A stretch of 64,000 nucleotides of DNA, taken from assembly GCA_036362985.1 (NCBI GenBank), contig JAYGXS010000004.1:23447507-23511506 (forward strand), read 5' to 3'. Source of the DNA: Ligula intestinalis (lineage: Eukaryota > Platyhelminthes > Cestoda > Diphyllobothriidea > Diphyllobothriidae). Below are positions 23,200 to 35,200 of the stretch, piece after piece; the first letter of the stretch is position 1; each line of letters begins with the position of its first letter. A model generated the notes under the pieces. That model was given only the letters and a program-made list of their open reading frames with translations. It was not told the origin of the DNA and searched no databases. The translations under genes and the position numbers were made by a program.

Positions 23200-25960
23200 A
23201 TTCCAGCTTCTATATCCGAAACTTTAAGTGCTGCTTTCATTAATGCTAGATCGATAGTAAACAAAGCCCTACGACTTAGGACTTTTATTGAATCCTACAA
23301 TCCCGATATAGTCTTTTTAACAGAAACATGGGCAAACGAATTAACATCTAATGCTTCACTTTTTTATATCAAACTTTACCTTCTATAGACAGGACCGCGC
23401 TAATAAACGAGGAAGAGGTTGTATGATCTACAGTAGATCTACCATAGAACAAAGTGGCTTTGATGTTCTACAGGAAACGTTCAATGGTGAAGCGTGCTTT
23501 GCTATAATAACATCCAAGACCTTTAAAAGCATTCTAATTGGATGTCTGTACACCCCTCCGGAATATAATAATGATGACACGGGCCTTACAAATCTACTAG
23601 ATATTCTATCAAATATCGAAACCGAATATAAGATAATTGCAGGAGACTTAAACCATTCAGAAATAAACTTGACAGAACTATCAGCCCCATCCAGACATGA
23701 TGAATTATTATTATCCATTCTCTTTTATAACTGGACGCAAATAATAAATAAACCAACTAAAGGAAACAATATACTCGATGTTATTCTCACCAATGACATC
23801 TGGCCACTATAAACGGACTATGACAGCTTAACCTTTGATGTTGATCATAAGAAAATAAGAGCAGTGCTCCCTCTTAACGTTAAAATAAGACCTGATCCTA
23901 GTTACACTTCTATAAACCCGAAAAATTTGACATTGAATCTATAAATATCTACATAAGGTCATTGGATTGGCGCTCTTTCCTGCTAACAACATCCCCACTA
24001 TAAGCTGTTAAAATATTATATGCTACCCTTTATTTAATTCGAGATACTCTAATTGATGAGAGATCCCCAGGTAAGAAATCACTTATCTCAAACTTCCTTT
24101 CCAAACGGCTAAAAAACTTTAAAAAAAACTCCAAGACCCATGCATTAGTTATCTATCTACGATCATACGCATTACAGAGATTCACGAGTTAGCCCAGAAA
24201 ATTGACACAAATAAGACCATAGCAGCAGAACATCGAGCAATCGAGTCCCCAGAAAGGACAGCCCAGATCTTCCGGAAACAAATAAATAATCATCAAAAGC
24301 AAGGCCCCTAGATCATGCTTGATGACGAAGGAATAGTGATAACAAATGACGACCAAATAGCAAATCTTTTTAACGAGTATTTCTCAACCAACTATTCAGT
24401 CGAGGAAGAACCGATCCCCCAGCCAACAGAAATGACGGCGCTCGTATTAAAAGCGATATTGTTTAACGAAGAAACTGAAAAGAAAGCTATCCGCCAGATG
24501 TCCAATTCCACATCATATGGAAAGGATAGAATCCCACCTCGCATACTGAGACATATGACACATGCCCAAATACTTCTGTCTAACCTTTTCTCGTTACTGC
24601 AGTCAAATGGTACTTATCCAGAAATATGGAAAAAATCATACATCACCCCAATTTACAAAAACGGAAATCGTTTCAATGCCCAAAATTATCGTGGTGTTCA
24701 CCAAATATCGGTTTTAGCAAAAAGCTTAGAAAAAATAATTTATAATACAAATTTTAGACCATCTGACAAATGTAAATTTCATACCTCCCTCTCAACATGC
24801 CTTTTTACCCAAAAAATCATGTCAGTCCTGCCATCCCACTTTCTTGGAATTCGTCTCTAGAAATAGAGATGATGGGAACACGTAGCTAAAATTTACTGTG
24901 ATCTAAAAAAAGCCTTTGACAAAGTTCCCCATAAAAGACTAATCTTGAAGCTAATGAGTCACGGGGTTCGGCCCCCCTCCTTGATTTTCTCAAATACTAT
25001 CTTCAAGACCGATTCCAAGTAGTACAATTTCAAAATAGAGTATCAGAACCAGCTCATATAAGCAGTGGTGTTTTTGAAGGCACTATCCTAGGCCCTCTCT
25101 TATTTCTTATTTACATTCATGAGTTATCCAGTAAATCAACTTCTGCTAAAAAAATTTAGATGCAGATGACTTAAAAGTCGCAAATGCCTATAACAAACAT
25201 TCGATAAGCAGTGTGCATAGAACAATTGAATTAGACCTTCAAAAACTAAACGACTGGAGTGTTCAGTGGCAAATGCCGTTTTCACCAACAAAATGTCATC
25301 TCATGATTTTTGGACCACTAAAACTACCCCTCATAATGTTTAGTGGTCAAGAAATAAAAGAGCTAACATCTTTAAAAGATTTAGGTCTTAGCTATTCTAA
25401 TACTCTTGACTTATCCCCGCATGTTAAACAAATCGCAACAAAAGCCAATCGACTATGTGGCTTCATAAGTAAAAATTTCACATCAATTACACTTAAGACT
25501 AAACTTTACAAATGTACGTTTTACCTATTTTAGATAACTGCTCAATATTTTTTGGTACCATGTCATCAATGACAGATAGAAACGAGAAAAAATCCAGAGG
25601 TTTACCAGAGTTCTGTGTAAACGCGATGAAGCCGGAGACTCCTATACAATTATGTACAATAGATATGGTCTTAAACCCCTCTGGCAAAGGCGACTCCACA
25701 ATGGTTTAACTTTCCTATTTAAAGTGACACATAATCATAACATCCTTAGCAATAATACGTTAAAAAACCAAAACGGTTCCCGGCCCACTAGAAACAATCA
25801 GCATACGATTCATAACAGTAAAGCCAGGACGGCCCAGTGATCAAATTTCTACACCATAAGATATGCGATCATATGGAATGCCCTACTCAACGATATTCGC
25901 AAAAGCCACAGTTTAGCCGCATTTGGAAGGAAGATGAAACAGTTCTCAAATGACACGACA
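23200..25960 (+). pseudogene. LINE ORF2 (endonuclease plus reverse transcriptase), decayed
   Basis: Endonuclease motifs run NARSIVNKALRLRTF, YNPDIVFLTETWA, ILIGCLYTPPEYN and IIAGDLNHSEI. RT motifs follow: SYGKDRIPPRIL, KKSYITPIYKNGNR, CDLKKAFDKVPHKRLI, GTILGPLLFLIYIHEL and DADDLKV (near 25159), then a thumb region (LNDWSVQWQMPFSPTKCHLM). The C-terminal region contains GLKPLWQRRLHNGLTFLFKV. Five or more frame breaks make it inactive. Confidence 0.75.
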
Positions 25961-26331
25961 CATAAATTTTTAAATAAAATAGGACACTTCACAAACCAGT
26001 TCTTCAACATCCGATTCGGGCGTCAAGGAACTTAACAGTCCAAGAAAGTTTCCGCACTTTTGGGGAAAACTGGCTTTCCAGACGGTCTTCGGTACTAATC
26101 AATTCACAAACTAAGCAAAATTGTGCCTTGCCTCCTTTTCTAGTTCTTAATTAAAAAATAAAATAAAAGCAAGAACTAAGAACAATTTATCCATCCTAAT
26201 ATTCTTCGACTAACATCTCAATGTTTATACAAAATATTATAGAGGAAAATTATTTTCTCTACAGCTATACTGAAATATATATTGCTTCCTCTTATGACGT
26301 ATCAGTATCATAAATGTTATTCACTTTTTAG

Positions 26332-27112
26332 CAAAAATGTCAATCTCACTTCGATGGGATATTCGACGAACGAAAGGCCACGTGTCTTCTGCCGTACGGC
26401 AGTGGTTCAGGACTCAGACAGCTCCTCATCTGGCAGTCAAGTTACGCTGCCTACAAGAATGTCACCGACGGTCTTTTCGCCACATGGTAAGCACTTGCGT
26501 AACGACTCCTCTTTTAGACATAACTAATCAAAGTTCACAACGTCGTCGTTCGGGTCGGAGATCTTCTGACTCAAAGGTCTATCGTCGACTCAGACATATA
26601 AACAATTTGCTAGTCAATGCACTGCACTATCAGACAAAGACCCTGCAGCAGTTGCTTGAAAATCAAAAAGTCATCATTGAGCTATTGCAAAAAACACCAG
26701 CCGTGCCTACGACAACCACATCGCCTCCTTCCCTAATTTTCTCGCGGGCAACAAACCTGCTGGAGTTTGATGGGCTCGAGTCACGGCTATCTGATGGAAG
26801 CTTCAAGAGCCAGTTGGTACGTCATAATGTTGTCCTTACATGCCTTCACAGATTAACCCCTTGCTGCGTGTAGGTCGTAATACTCTCGAAGCTTTCGCGG
26901 ACAGGGTCTTCAAGGCCCTGTTTGCTGACGGTATTACAGCCGAACTAACATACACCGGCGCTTATTTCGACAGCCCCAAGAGGGCTTTTGAAAAATCAGA
27001 ACTGCACACCCTAGTAACAGGAAAGTATTACTTTATTCCGATTCAAGGCTTCCTAACGCAGAAGTGGCATCCGCCTGGTGCCTGTCTAACAATTGTGACA
27101 GGGGTGGAATAA
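26332..27112 (+). CDS. DUF4806-like gene with 31- and 35-nt introns
   Basis: The exons are 26332-26486, 26518-26816 and 26852-27112, and phases match at both joins. Intron 1 (gtaagcac...cttttag) is 31 nt and intron 2 (gtacgtca...ttcacag) is 35 nt. The N-terminal part is Ser-rich and basic (SSQRRRSGRRSSDSKVYRR). A helical segment follows (LQQLLENQKVIIELLQKT), then a C-terminal domain (NLLEFDGLESRLSDGSFKSQ, RNTLEAFADRVFKALFADG, SPKRAFEKSELHTLV) resembling the DUF4806 domain of animal and transposon-linked proteins. The start is uncertain: the first in-frame ATG is 26354, and the leading exon may continue upstream. It sits inside the hAT interior after the LINE. It could be a captured host gene or the cargo of another transposon. 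Confidence 0.55.
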
Positions 27113-28213
27113 AGAAAGCCTTCATTAAGGCATTGAAAAGGCCTATAAAAGGCATAATAGGGGTAAATACTTGCTCCCAAAACGCTCCAGATTTTTGGTG
27201 AGTTAATGAAACACTTTCACGTACAGTAATCATTACAGCAATCATATATTTCGCCTTATTGGTCAATGTTATTTTTTGAGATGATAAGGACCTGAACGAC
27301 GACGATGGACCCAATTCGTCCGCAGGCGCTGCGTCATGTCCCCCCCCTATTTTTCAAAGTACCGTTATTAATGAATAACTATGACTACTGAGCCGAAGCA
27401 CCTATTTTTTGTACAATATCCTTCTCTATACGTTTTTTAACAAATAATACATCTTCCCTATAACAAATGACTTCAAAAAAGTTATTTATTACCGCGTTTC
27501 GAAAAAAAGGATGGGGGTAAATGTGATAAAGGAGGTACCCCCTGTCCTGCGGAAAAAAGAGGGTCTACATTGTGGACCCAATGTAGACATCCCGTAGAAT
27601 TCTACAATTTGTTCCACGTAGAATTCCCGTCGAATTCTATTTTGTGGACTTGTAGGATTCCCGTAGAATCCTACTTGCTATTAGGGGTTGCACTAGGATG
27701 ACGATGGTGCTTCGCAACCAGCTGCCTCAACCCGCCTCAAACATCTGCAACGTCCAATCTTTTTATAAAATCCTGCCAAGCAGACCTATACATACGGAAG
27801 ACGCGATGTTCTCAGGCGATTATTTCGTCTTCAACCTGACCGCGGCTATTTACACTTCATTTAAAGGACATGACAGTTTTTCCAGACTCAAACTATTCTT
27901 ATTATGAAACACTAATACGTGCAATGAATGGCTATTTTATTTTACGTTGTTCTAGTATTCAACCTTCGAAGTCAGGTTTTTTTTCACTGAAAACAAACTC
28001 TTCATTTCGCACACTTTTGACCAAGTGAAAAACCAATACATAGGCTATAGTGACCGCAAAATAAGGGGTTTGGGTTAGGTTTTTCCTGCCTTCTGGGGTT
28101 TTTGATGGCGCCGAAGATGTGCCTGTAAATAAACCTTATTATTAAGCAAATCCGCGTATGGACCCAGCAAGGTGACTATAACTCCGCGAACTTTGCTTGA
28201 TCTTCAGCAATAT
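27113..28213. other. hAT interior, no coding signal
   Basis: It holds a degenerate repeat cluster (27590-27690), two G/C homopolymer tracts and scattered short frames, none with a recognisable domain. The hAT transposase resumes near 28214. Confidence 0.4.
27590..27690. repeat. Degenerate gtagaattc/gtaggattc repeats
   Basis: Variants of cccgtagaattctac occur about six times in 100 bp, some arranged as short palindromes (gtaggattcccgtagaatcc). Confidence 0.75.
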
Positions 28214-29830
28214 TTAGGAACGGAAATCCCTTCACAGATGGTGAGTTTGCAAAACCTTTCATGCTGGATGTTGCTTATTAACTTTTTGATTATCTTCCGA
28301 ACAAAGACAAGATAATCAAACGGATACAAGACATGCCTTTGTCGACAAAACCTGCTCATGAGCGTACCATCATGAAGGCAACCAACATGGAGGAAACGTA
28401 AGTGAAAGCTATAAATGAAGCACCGTCCTTTTTTCTGGCTTTGGAAAAGTAAACGGACGAAGCCAGTTGGCGCAGTTTAGTGTGATTGCAAGATTTGCTT
28501 CTGGTGATACACTGCACGAAGCGAGTCTTGCGATTCTGCCAATAAAAATGTCCACAAGCGATAAGGATTTTTTCAAATCTTTCAGGGATTTCGCTCAAGA
28601 AAATAAACATTCTATGTTTAAACTTATCGCAGTGTGTACTGATAGTGCTCCGTGTATGGTGGGGAAAAACAAAGAATTTGTAGCGCTTCCCTGTGAATAT
28701 GAAAATAGACCCACCTTACGTTTCCATTGCATTCTAGACCAGGAGGCTCTTTGTGCTCCGATATGTAAAGGGCAGCTTGACGAAGTGATGTCGCTGGTCA
28801 TAAGCTTAATAAACTTTATTGCTGCCCAAGCCTCAAATTATCGACAGATTAAAACACTGCTGGTTGAAGTTGGAAATAACTATCATGGTCTGATTTTGCA
28901 CAGCAAGGTACGTTGGTTGTGAAAAGGGAAGATGCTTAGCCGTTTTGCAGCTTGCCTTAACGAAATCAGGAAGTTCCTTGAAATGAAGAGCATAGAGCAT
29001 CGTGAGCTAGCCAAAACTGAGTGGCTTCTCATATGTTACTATCTCGTGGAAATGACCGAATATCTGAGCCAACATAACGTTATATTGCAAGGCGATGGAA
29101 ATACAGTGTTATCCCTTCGACAATCCGTGTTTGCTTTTGAAAACAAGCATGAAATGTTTATCATGGATCTTGAAACAGATCGATTGCATCATTTTGAAAA
29201 TTTATACAATATAAAGATGCATGCACAGTAAGTGAGTCCACTCACAACTTTGATGTCCACCAGCTAGTTGGCTTCACATCCAGTCTCATAAAATCTTTCA
29301 AAGCACTCTTTGGAGAATTTCGAGAGCACACTCGTCTTTTTAAGCTCACCACCCATCCAACCGAGCGTTCAATGAACACAGCCGACCGACGTTATATTCC
29401 TGGCCTCTCCGTTGGCGATTTCGAAGGAAAATTAACTGACCTTAAGGTCTCAGCTATGTGGGTGAATACGTTCAAGTCATTCAAAGCAGATTTGGAAAGG
29501 ATCGCATGAGATAAAGCGGAGTTGGCAAGCAAGCACGTGTGGATGGCAATTTTAAAAAATTCAACTCGAAGACCAGCTGATAATCAAAATTTGGAACACG
29601 CTTCCCGTTACATAGTACACACTGCAGCGTGTGAGTACTGCTGTATTGACCCTGTTTGGATCTACGTATGCATGTGAGCAGTCATACTCACACATTAGAT
29701 ATATAAAGTACACAATAAGATCGCGTCTAACGGATAAGGCCTCAACGCTTGCATGAAGCTCAGCGTAATCAACTGCAGACCAGACTATGAAACGCTCAGC
29801 GAATCCCTGCAACACCAGAAGTTACATTAA
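28214..29830 (+). pseudogene. hAT transposase catalytic and C-terminal parts, broken
   Basis: Open stretches joined by stops read KPFTDGEFAKPFMLDVA, LAQFSVIARFASGDTL, ICTDSAPCMVGKNKEFVAL-like text (AVCTDSAPCMVGKNKEF), RFHCILDQEALCA, LHSKVRWL, then LARCL-type helices (RFAACLNEIRKFLEMKS). Near the end comes the hAT dimerisation motif (STAVLTLFGSTYACEQSYSH, RSRLTD). These are hallmark hAT-family segments in the usual order. In-frame stops at about 28920, 29230 and 29610 make it inactive. Confidence 0.8.
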
Positions 29831-30091
29831 CAATAAGTATTATAAAAACATTATTGAATATAATAAATTCAGAGGATTATTATGCTCGCATTTAATAAAA
29901 GTTCATTTTAAAATTAACTATATGGCTCTTCCTGAAATATGTTTCCAGATATTTGCTTTCTCGACTCTCTGAGTATAAAAGGTTGCCGACCCCTGGCCTA
30001 GAGGTTCACTGCACTCTTTTAGGATTCAATGCTCGGGTTTAAATCTCTCTCTAGGCGAGCATTTCACATTATACCCCAATGATTTTTTCAG

Positions 30092-30315
30092 CTCCCATAC
30101 AAAAATATTGCTTTCCATGGTGGATGAGAAAGTCGAACCGCAATTTGAAGCCAACGCAACGGTAAAATGGTACACAGTGGCTTCGGGCACACAGAGATCA
30201 TGAAATGGACGAGAAGACAGTGTGCGCAACTCCCCAGCGGATCGACCAGGAAATTGAGGGACAGACTGTCAATCGTGAGTATGCAAGGTTTGAGAGACGA
30301 AGGCAAGACGATTAG
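30092..30315 (+). CDS. Last two exons of an unidentified gene
   Basis: The exons are 30092-30161 and 30195-30315, joined across a 33-nt intron (gtaaaatgg...cacacag) with matching phase. The first has a strong acceptor (gattttttcag) and starts in phase 1. The joined text includes IQKYCFPWWMRKSNRNLKPT and then HEMDEKTVCATPQRIDQEIE and a basic end (RFERRRQDD, stop). I do not recognise the family. The upstream exons must lie before the hAT insertion, since that element ends 96 bp upstream. A join to the micro-exon gene's phase-1 donors would be formally possible. Confidence 0.35.
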
Positions 30316-30718
30316 TGTAGTGACGTTGGCCATAGAATCCAACAGGATCACCTGCTCCTGGCTAAAAAATCACAAATTTTCCTTGAAACAATTTCGCGTG
30401 TTCTGCTACAAAGTAAAAGTAAAACTAATTTTTAGTATTTTCAGAAATCAATCGTCGATTTGAGTACTAGGGAGGTCTCGCGTTTTTTACATCCCGTTGC
30501 GTATTGTATATTTTGAGTAAAGTGCGTTTCCTGCCATGCTGGTCCACCCATTTCTTAGTATATTGCCCTGCGAAAGTTGAAGTTCCCCAATTCCCTAGTA
30601 CAACGGGTAGCCCCACCTGCACCTACTAATTAACGGTTGTGGCTTACATACGCTGAATAAATTGTGATTTAAAGGTTTTAAATTCAATCGAGAAACCTCA
30701 AAATACTAAGGTCATGGC

Positions 30719-30955
30719 CTAGTTATTCTTCATTTGCTTGTCAGCCCAGTTTTGCTCGTCGTATTTTTTCATGGTTACTCTTTTGCTCATAAAAGATTTA
30801 GTGACCTCCTCTTCTTCATGGTCTGTGCTGTCAGACGTTTTCCTTCTGAATATATTATCCCTTAAATTCCCCATTCAATAGTACTATGAAACAGTTGAAT
30901 TCTATGTTTGCGTTCACTTACGCTGCAGATACTTTAGGTTGTAGTGGCTTTATCA
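30719..30955 (-). CDS. Last exons of an unidentified minus-strand gene
   Basis: A terminal exon 30860-30719 reads DNIFRRKTSDSTDHEEEEVT and then KSFMSKRVTMKKYDEQNW up to KQMKNN and a stop. It is acidic, then basic. An upstream 34-nt exon at 30955-30922 (IKPLQPKVSA), with donor gtaagtg, joins in phase. No family is recognised. It is convergent with the unidentified gene ending at 30315 and divergent from ISCA2. Confidence 0.3.
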
Positions 30956-31681
30956 CTACAAATATACAAAACGTCTTAGCAAATACGCGATGAAAACTTT
31001 CGAGGGTAGACTAACTGCTAATAAGGGATTTACCAGACTATTCTAGTAGAAAAGTTGTAAAGTCCAGTAAAGAGATTGACGATGAAGATTAGAAATGCTA
31101 CAACTCACTTAGATCCTTCACGATCCTAGTCGGCAGTAGTCAAGTAGTCGACTTGCCAAAGGATAACTCTGTGAGGACTGGATCCAAGTTCGATGGGCTG
31201 TGAGTTGCAAAATGGGGAGAAAACTCGTATGCGAATTGTCGCTGGATTCTCCTGGAGCCCGAGAGTGATCACCAGAGAGGTGTCGTTGAAGGGCAAAATA
31301 AACAGCGGCAGGTGAGGAGAGAATTGAGCTGTGGAGGGTGATTAGCAAGATAGTTGCTAGCACGCGTCAAAACCGAAAGTGTGAAACAAAGTATTGTATT
31401 TAGTTTTAACAAACTTGGTTATTGATAAATTTAAACAACACGTAAGTAGGGCCAAGAGCCCACAAGGTGGAGCATCTTCGAATAGGGGTATGACGGGTTG
31501 ACCATAGATTCTCTGCAATAAATGAATAAAATTCCTTTGTGGGCTTTGAATAATGAGTTTTAATTCAACGTTAACGGCTAACTAACAAATTCTACCCAGA
31601 ATTATTATCACGTGTACGCGAATTGTTTTATTTGCCTACAATTTTGGCACACATGTCAAACTACCAGCGCCGATTACTCTT

Positions 31682-32149
31682 ATGCTGCGGACTGTGACCT
31701 ATCGGAAGGCGTGTTCCTTATGGAAAAGGCTATCTCTTCTTCATGCCTTCAGTAAAGTTACGCTTTCTGAGTCCTGTATCAAGGTTCGGGTTGTTCTTGA
31801 CTTCATGGTTTATTTAAAAGAGACTACGTGAAATAGGTGAAAATGACGGCCTTCTGAGGGTAATGGTAGACAGCGGTGGCTGTTCAGGATTTCAGTACAA
31901 ATTCCTAATCGAAAAAAATATAAACGAGGATGATCAGTAAGCAAACCTTAGTTGAAACTTACCATATGTAGTGTTATAACACAGTCGGGCGCCCGGGTAG
32001 TCATTGATGATCAGTCCTTCTCGCTACTGGACGGCTCAACCCTCGAATACGAGGAAGAACTTATTCGCTCCGGATTCCGTGTCACAAAGAACCCTCAAGC
32101 AGAAAAGGGTTGCTCCTGTGGTTCATCATTTGCTGTTCGGCTAGATTAG
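31682..32149 (+). CDS. ISCA2: Iron-sulfur cluster assembly protein ISCA2
   Basis: It is a complete 131-codon protein in three exons: 31682-31783, 31821-31936 and 31972-32149. The introns are 37 and 35 nt, and both joins keep the frame (AAG|AGA; CA|T). Residues 1-25 are basic and hydrophobic (MLRTVTYRKACSLWKRLSLL), fitting a mitochondrial presequence. The HesB/IscA domain follows (KVTLSESCIK), with SGGCSGFQYKF around Cys55 and the C-terminal GCSCG (Cys120, Cys122), the three cysteines known to bind iron or the cluster in this family. NPQAEKGCSCGSSF places it with ISCA2 rather than ISCA1. ISCA2 family members act with ISCA1 and IBA57 in building mitochondrial [4Fe-4S] clusters. Human ISCA2 is slightly longer (154 residues). 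Confidence 0.92.
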
Positions 32150-32198
32150 CAGTATTGTTGGTTTTCTTTGTCTAATTTAGCGAGTTATTTTATCTTTT

Positions 32199-32204
32199 AA
32201 TAAA
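32199..32204 (+). terminator. ISCA2 polyadenylation signal
   Basis: AATAAA lies 50 bp after the ISCA2 stop and 94 bp before the WRAP53 start codon. Confidence 0.7.
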
Positions 32205-32297
32205 TTTTCTTGAACAAACCGACTTCTCTCTTTGAGTCCGATTTGTAAAAAGACTTATTCACTTTGTGCATTCTCAAAGGCCCTGTTTATTTGATCA

Positions 32298-35200
32298 ATG
32301 GACTCTGACCATCCAATAGCCTCAACGCGGCCCTCTGAAGTAAGCATTTCTTATCCTCATGCCGATCAAACACATACGGAGATAGCGTCTTCGCCTTACT
32401 CCGAACGGTTGCCAGGCGTGTCAGCGGTATTGGCAGAAACCGCCGTAAAAAATATCCCTTCAGAATCTGCGCAGACTGATTTAGATGTGCTGCATGTTTC
32501 CACACAACTTGCATCTGAATGCGGAGATGTTTTGGAAAAAGAACCTATAATCGAAGGCGTACTTATACAACTCCCAGAACCGGAATTTGTTATTGAGGCA
32601 CAAAAACCTACTTCAGAAGAAAATGAAAAAGAACCTATAATCGAAATTTCTCAGGTTGATACCAGCGCACTTACACAACCCCCAGCATCGGAATTTGTTG
32701 TTGAGGACCAAAAACCTACCCCAGAAGCTGACGATAATGCGTCTGAATCGTGTGATACAACACCGTCGGAATTCGAGGGGTCTCCTGGGGACATTTCCGA
32801 CACGCCCCAACTCAAGCGTAAGAACATGTCGACTGATTAAACTTCCTGCAGATCTTTATAAGCATTCATTTCGGTTATCGGTATAAAAATATGCAAATAT
32901 GAGTTTCGCAAGATGCGTGAGCTGATAGCCACTAGAACCAGGTGGGTAGCGAGGTGCGAGCAGTGTAGATGCCACGTTTGTCTGACTCGTCAAAACTGTA
33001 TTCATGCGCAAGTCCTGCGGAACCCTTTCTATATGTGATCGTTCGCCATTGTCGAACTTTCGAATTGCTAGCATATGCCTGAACACTAGGATGTAAGTAT
33101 TTTCCGTAAACTATCACCCGGTGTGTTGGATATGGTTGTATATTACAGGTCAGTGAACGTTTTTCTTCATATTATTTATACTTTCTGTGTTTGACTATTC
33201 TACCCAAAATTCTTGTTTGAGCAGTCTATGCGTTTAGATTCGCAGAAGGATATGACCCGGAGCTTCTAAAAACATTTGCGTTCTATCTACTTTAGTGCAT
33301 TTTAGGTCTGTTTAAGTAACCTGTTATTTTATAATTAAATATATCACCAGGGCGTCTTTGGTCGTGAGAGCCATCTGTATAATTTTGCGTTCGTTGGTAA
33401 CCAACTCAATTACACATTTTCTCAGTCGAATTATACTTATTTTCTATGTATTACTGGCAAACACAAGCGTGCTATGATAACTTTCTGGCTTATTTGCCGT
33501 CGTCAGCTAGCGATAGCTAACTCTTTTGTAGCCGCTGAAATTGCTGCCACACTCGAGTTTCGAACCTGCGTCTCTTTGATCTGCACTTTTTGTTTAGACC
33601 ATCTAGGCATGAACTTTAATCTTCGATTAACGAAACTGATGCAGTCTTCCGCTCATATGGACAGAAGCCGTCCATATTCGTTGAGGAATGTTTATGTCCC
33701 TCCATTCAGTTGCAGTCAGTCATAAGCAGCTGCAATCCGTTTTCTGTTTTGTACCAAACTGTTGACGCTCTCGAGAGTTCTCATCGAGTAACCTTTGCCT
33801 AATCGCCAGCACAGACAGGCGTTTCTGCAATGTCGTGGGTTAAAAATTATCGGCGGTTTTCCATGTCCACAACATTAATTCTATCCGTCTATCTAACTTG
33901 GTCCATTTGTGTTCCGTCGCAACCGGTGTAAGTGAAATTTCATTACTGTTGTTTCCATCTCCGAGGTCTTTTAATTGCCTGTTTCATATCTGCTGTTTTG
34001 TTTTGATTCATATTTTCCCTGTCACACGCCTTTTGGTACGCTGAATTTAGCTTCAGAGCTTCGGCATGTTTTTTCTTCCCACAGCAATTTATGACTGGGC
34101 CTCTTCAAAGCCAAAGTTGTTTGCAAGAGTGGAGGGAGAATTCAAGCGTTACGCTAACAATTTGGCGCAAGGAAATAATTATCTTCGCGGTTGCCAATGG
34201 TTAGTCAATTCTATCATCCTGGAAATCTTTGCTAACTAGACTTGTTCCTCTGTGTGTCTTAAGAATGCCCGAATCCATTCTTGTTTTGAGTGATATTAAA
34301 AAAAATTCATATAAACTGTGTCCTTTCATCATTTTTGAACCTCAAAAATGGTGTTCAAATTCTTTTTGGGTGCGTAGCACATTAATTGCGAAAGTGTACG
34401 TCGTTCAACTTATAAGATTTCTATGGAAATGTTTTTTATCTTTGTTTTAACCTTTATCTTAGGTCTCCCGATGGCACTTGCTTACTGACGAACAGTTGTG
34501 ACAATATTTTCCGCATATTTGAATTCTCACCCGCCCTAACTCCAAATCCACTGGACTACGATTTGGAGGCGAATGCAATGGAACCGGATACCCTGGTTAG
34601 CCCCATTTTTTATACAACAGTCACAATCTAAAAAATTGAAAACCACCTATCTGACTCTCTGTCATGCTTCGTTTTCTGTTCTTGACGCTGTGTTTTATGA
34701 AGAACCTTCGCAGCCATTACTGTGGACGTTTTATGAGTTGCCAGTTTTATTGACATACAACCACGTACACCGGTCTCTTAGTAGACAGTACAGATGGTCT
34801 TCTGAGGGCTGTTGCTTCCGGTCTGTATATGTGCGGTATTTTTCTGCGCTTGTTAGAATCAAGCAAATCTGAACCCTTCCGATGAACGTATGCAGTGTAC
34901 TGTTGTGGCGGCAGCCTAAGCCATAGACAGGTTTATCAATAAAGGTAGGAAAGATCAACGTGTTTCCGACTGGAAGGCACCTCTGCCAACTTGAAGACGT
35001 GGACACTCCCAACTGCCTCGGAATGTGGCTGCTGCCAAATGAACAAAGTAGAACTTGCATTTTATCTGAATCAATTCTGCTGACTGGGTTCCTCGAGCCT
35101 TAGATATTGTTTCTGGATCTGACGTGACATCATCGCCACGAAGATTTGTGTGTTTCATGCATCCATCCAATCAGTTTTTCTCTGCCGTGAATGTTGGGCT

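Larger units (their letters stand above)
19744..26160 (+). mobile_element. CR1-like LINE inserted in the hAT transposase gene
   Basis: It is a non-LTR element in the same orientation as the hAT gene, with ORF1-like coding (20053-20740), apurinic endonuclease (23200-23812) and reverse transcriptase (24315-25960), all with frameshifts and stops. A Penelope-like element interrupts it at about 20744-22737. The 3' boundary is approximate: the A-rich run aattaaaaaataaaataaaa lies near 26150. CR1/Jockey-type assignment is by motif layout, not by search. Confidence 0.7.
18083..29995 (+). mobile_element. 11.9-kb hAT transposon with nested insertions
   Basis: The left end ccggggtcggcaacc (18083-18097) and the right end ggttgccgacccctg (29981-29995) are inverted copies with one mismatch. 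They are flanked by gcctaggt (18075-18082) and gcctagag (29996-30003), matching in 6 of 8 positions, the 8-bp duplication length typical of hAT elements. Transposase-like coding at both ends points the same way. About 8.5 kb of other elements (LINE, Penelope, DUF4806-like gene) splits the transposase gene. This copy is non-autonomous now. Confidence 0.8.
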
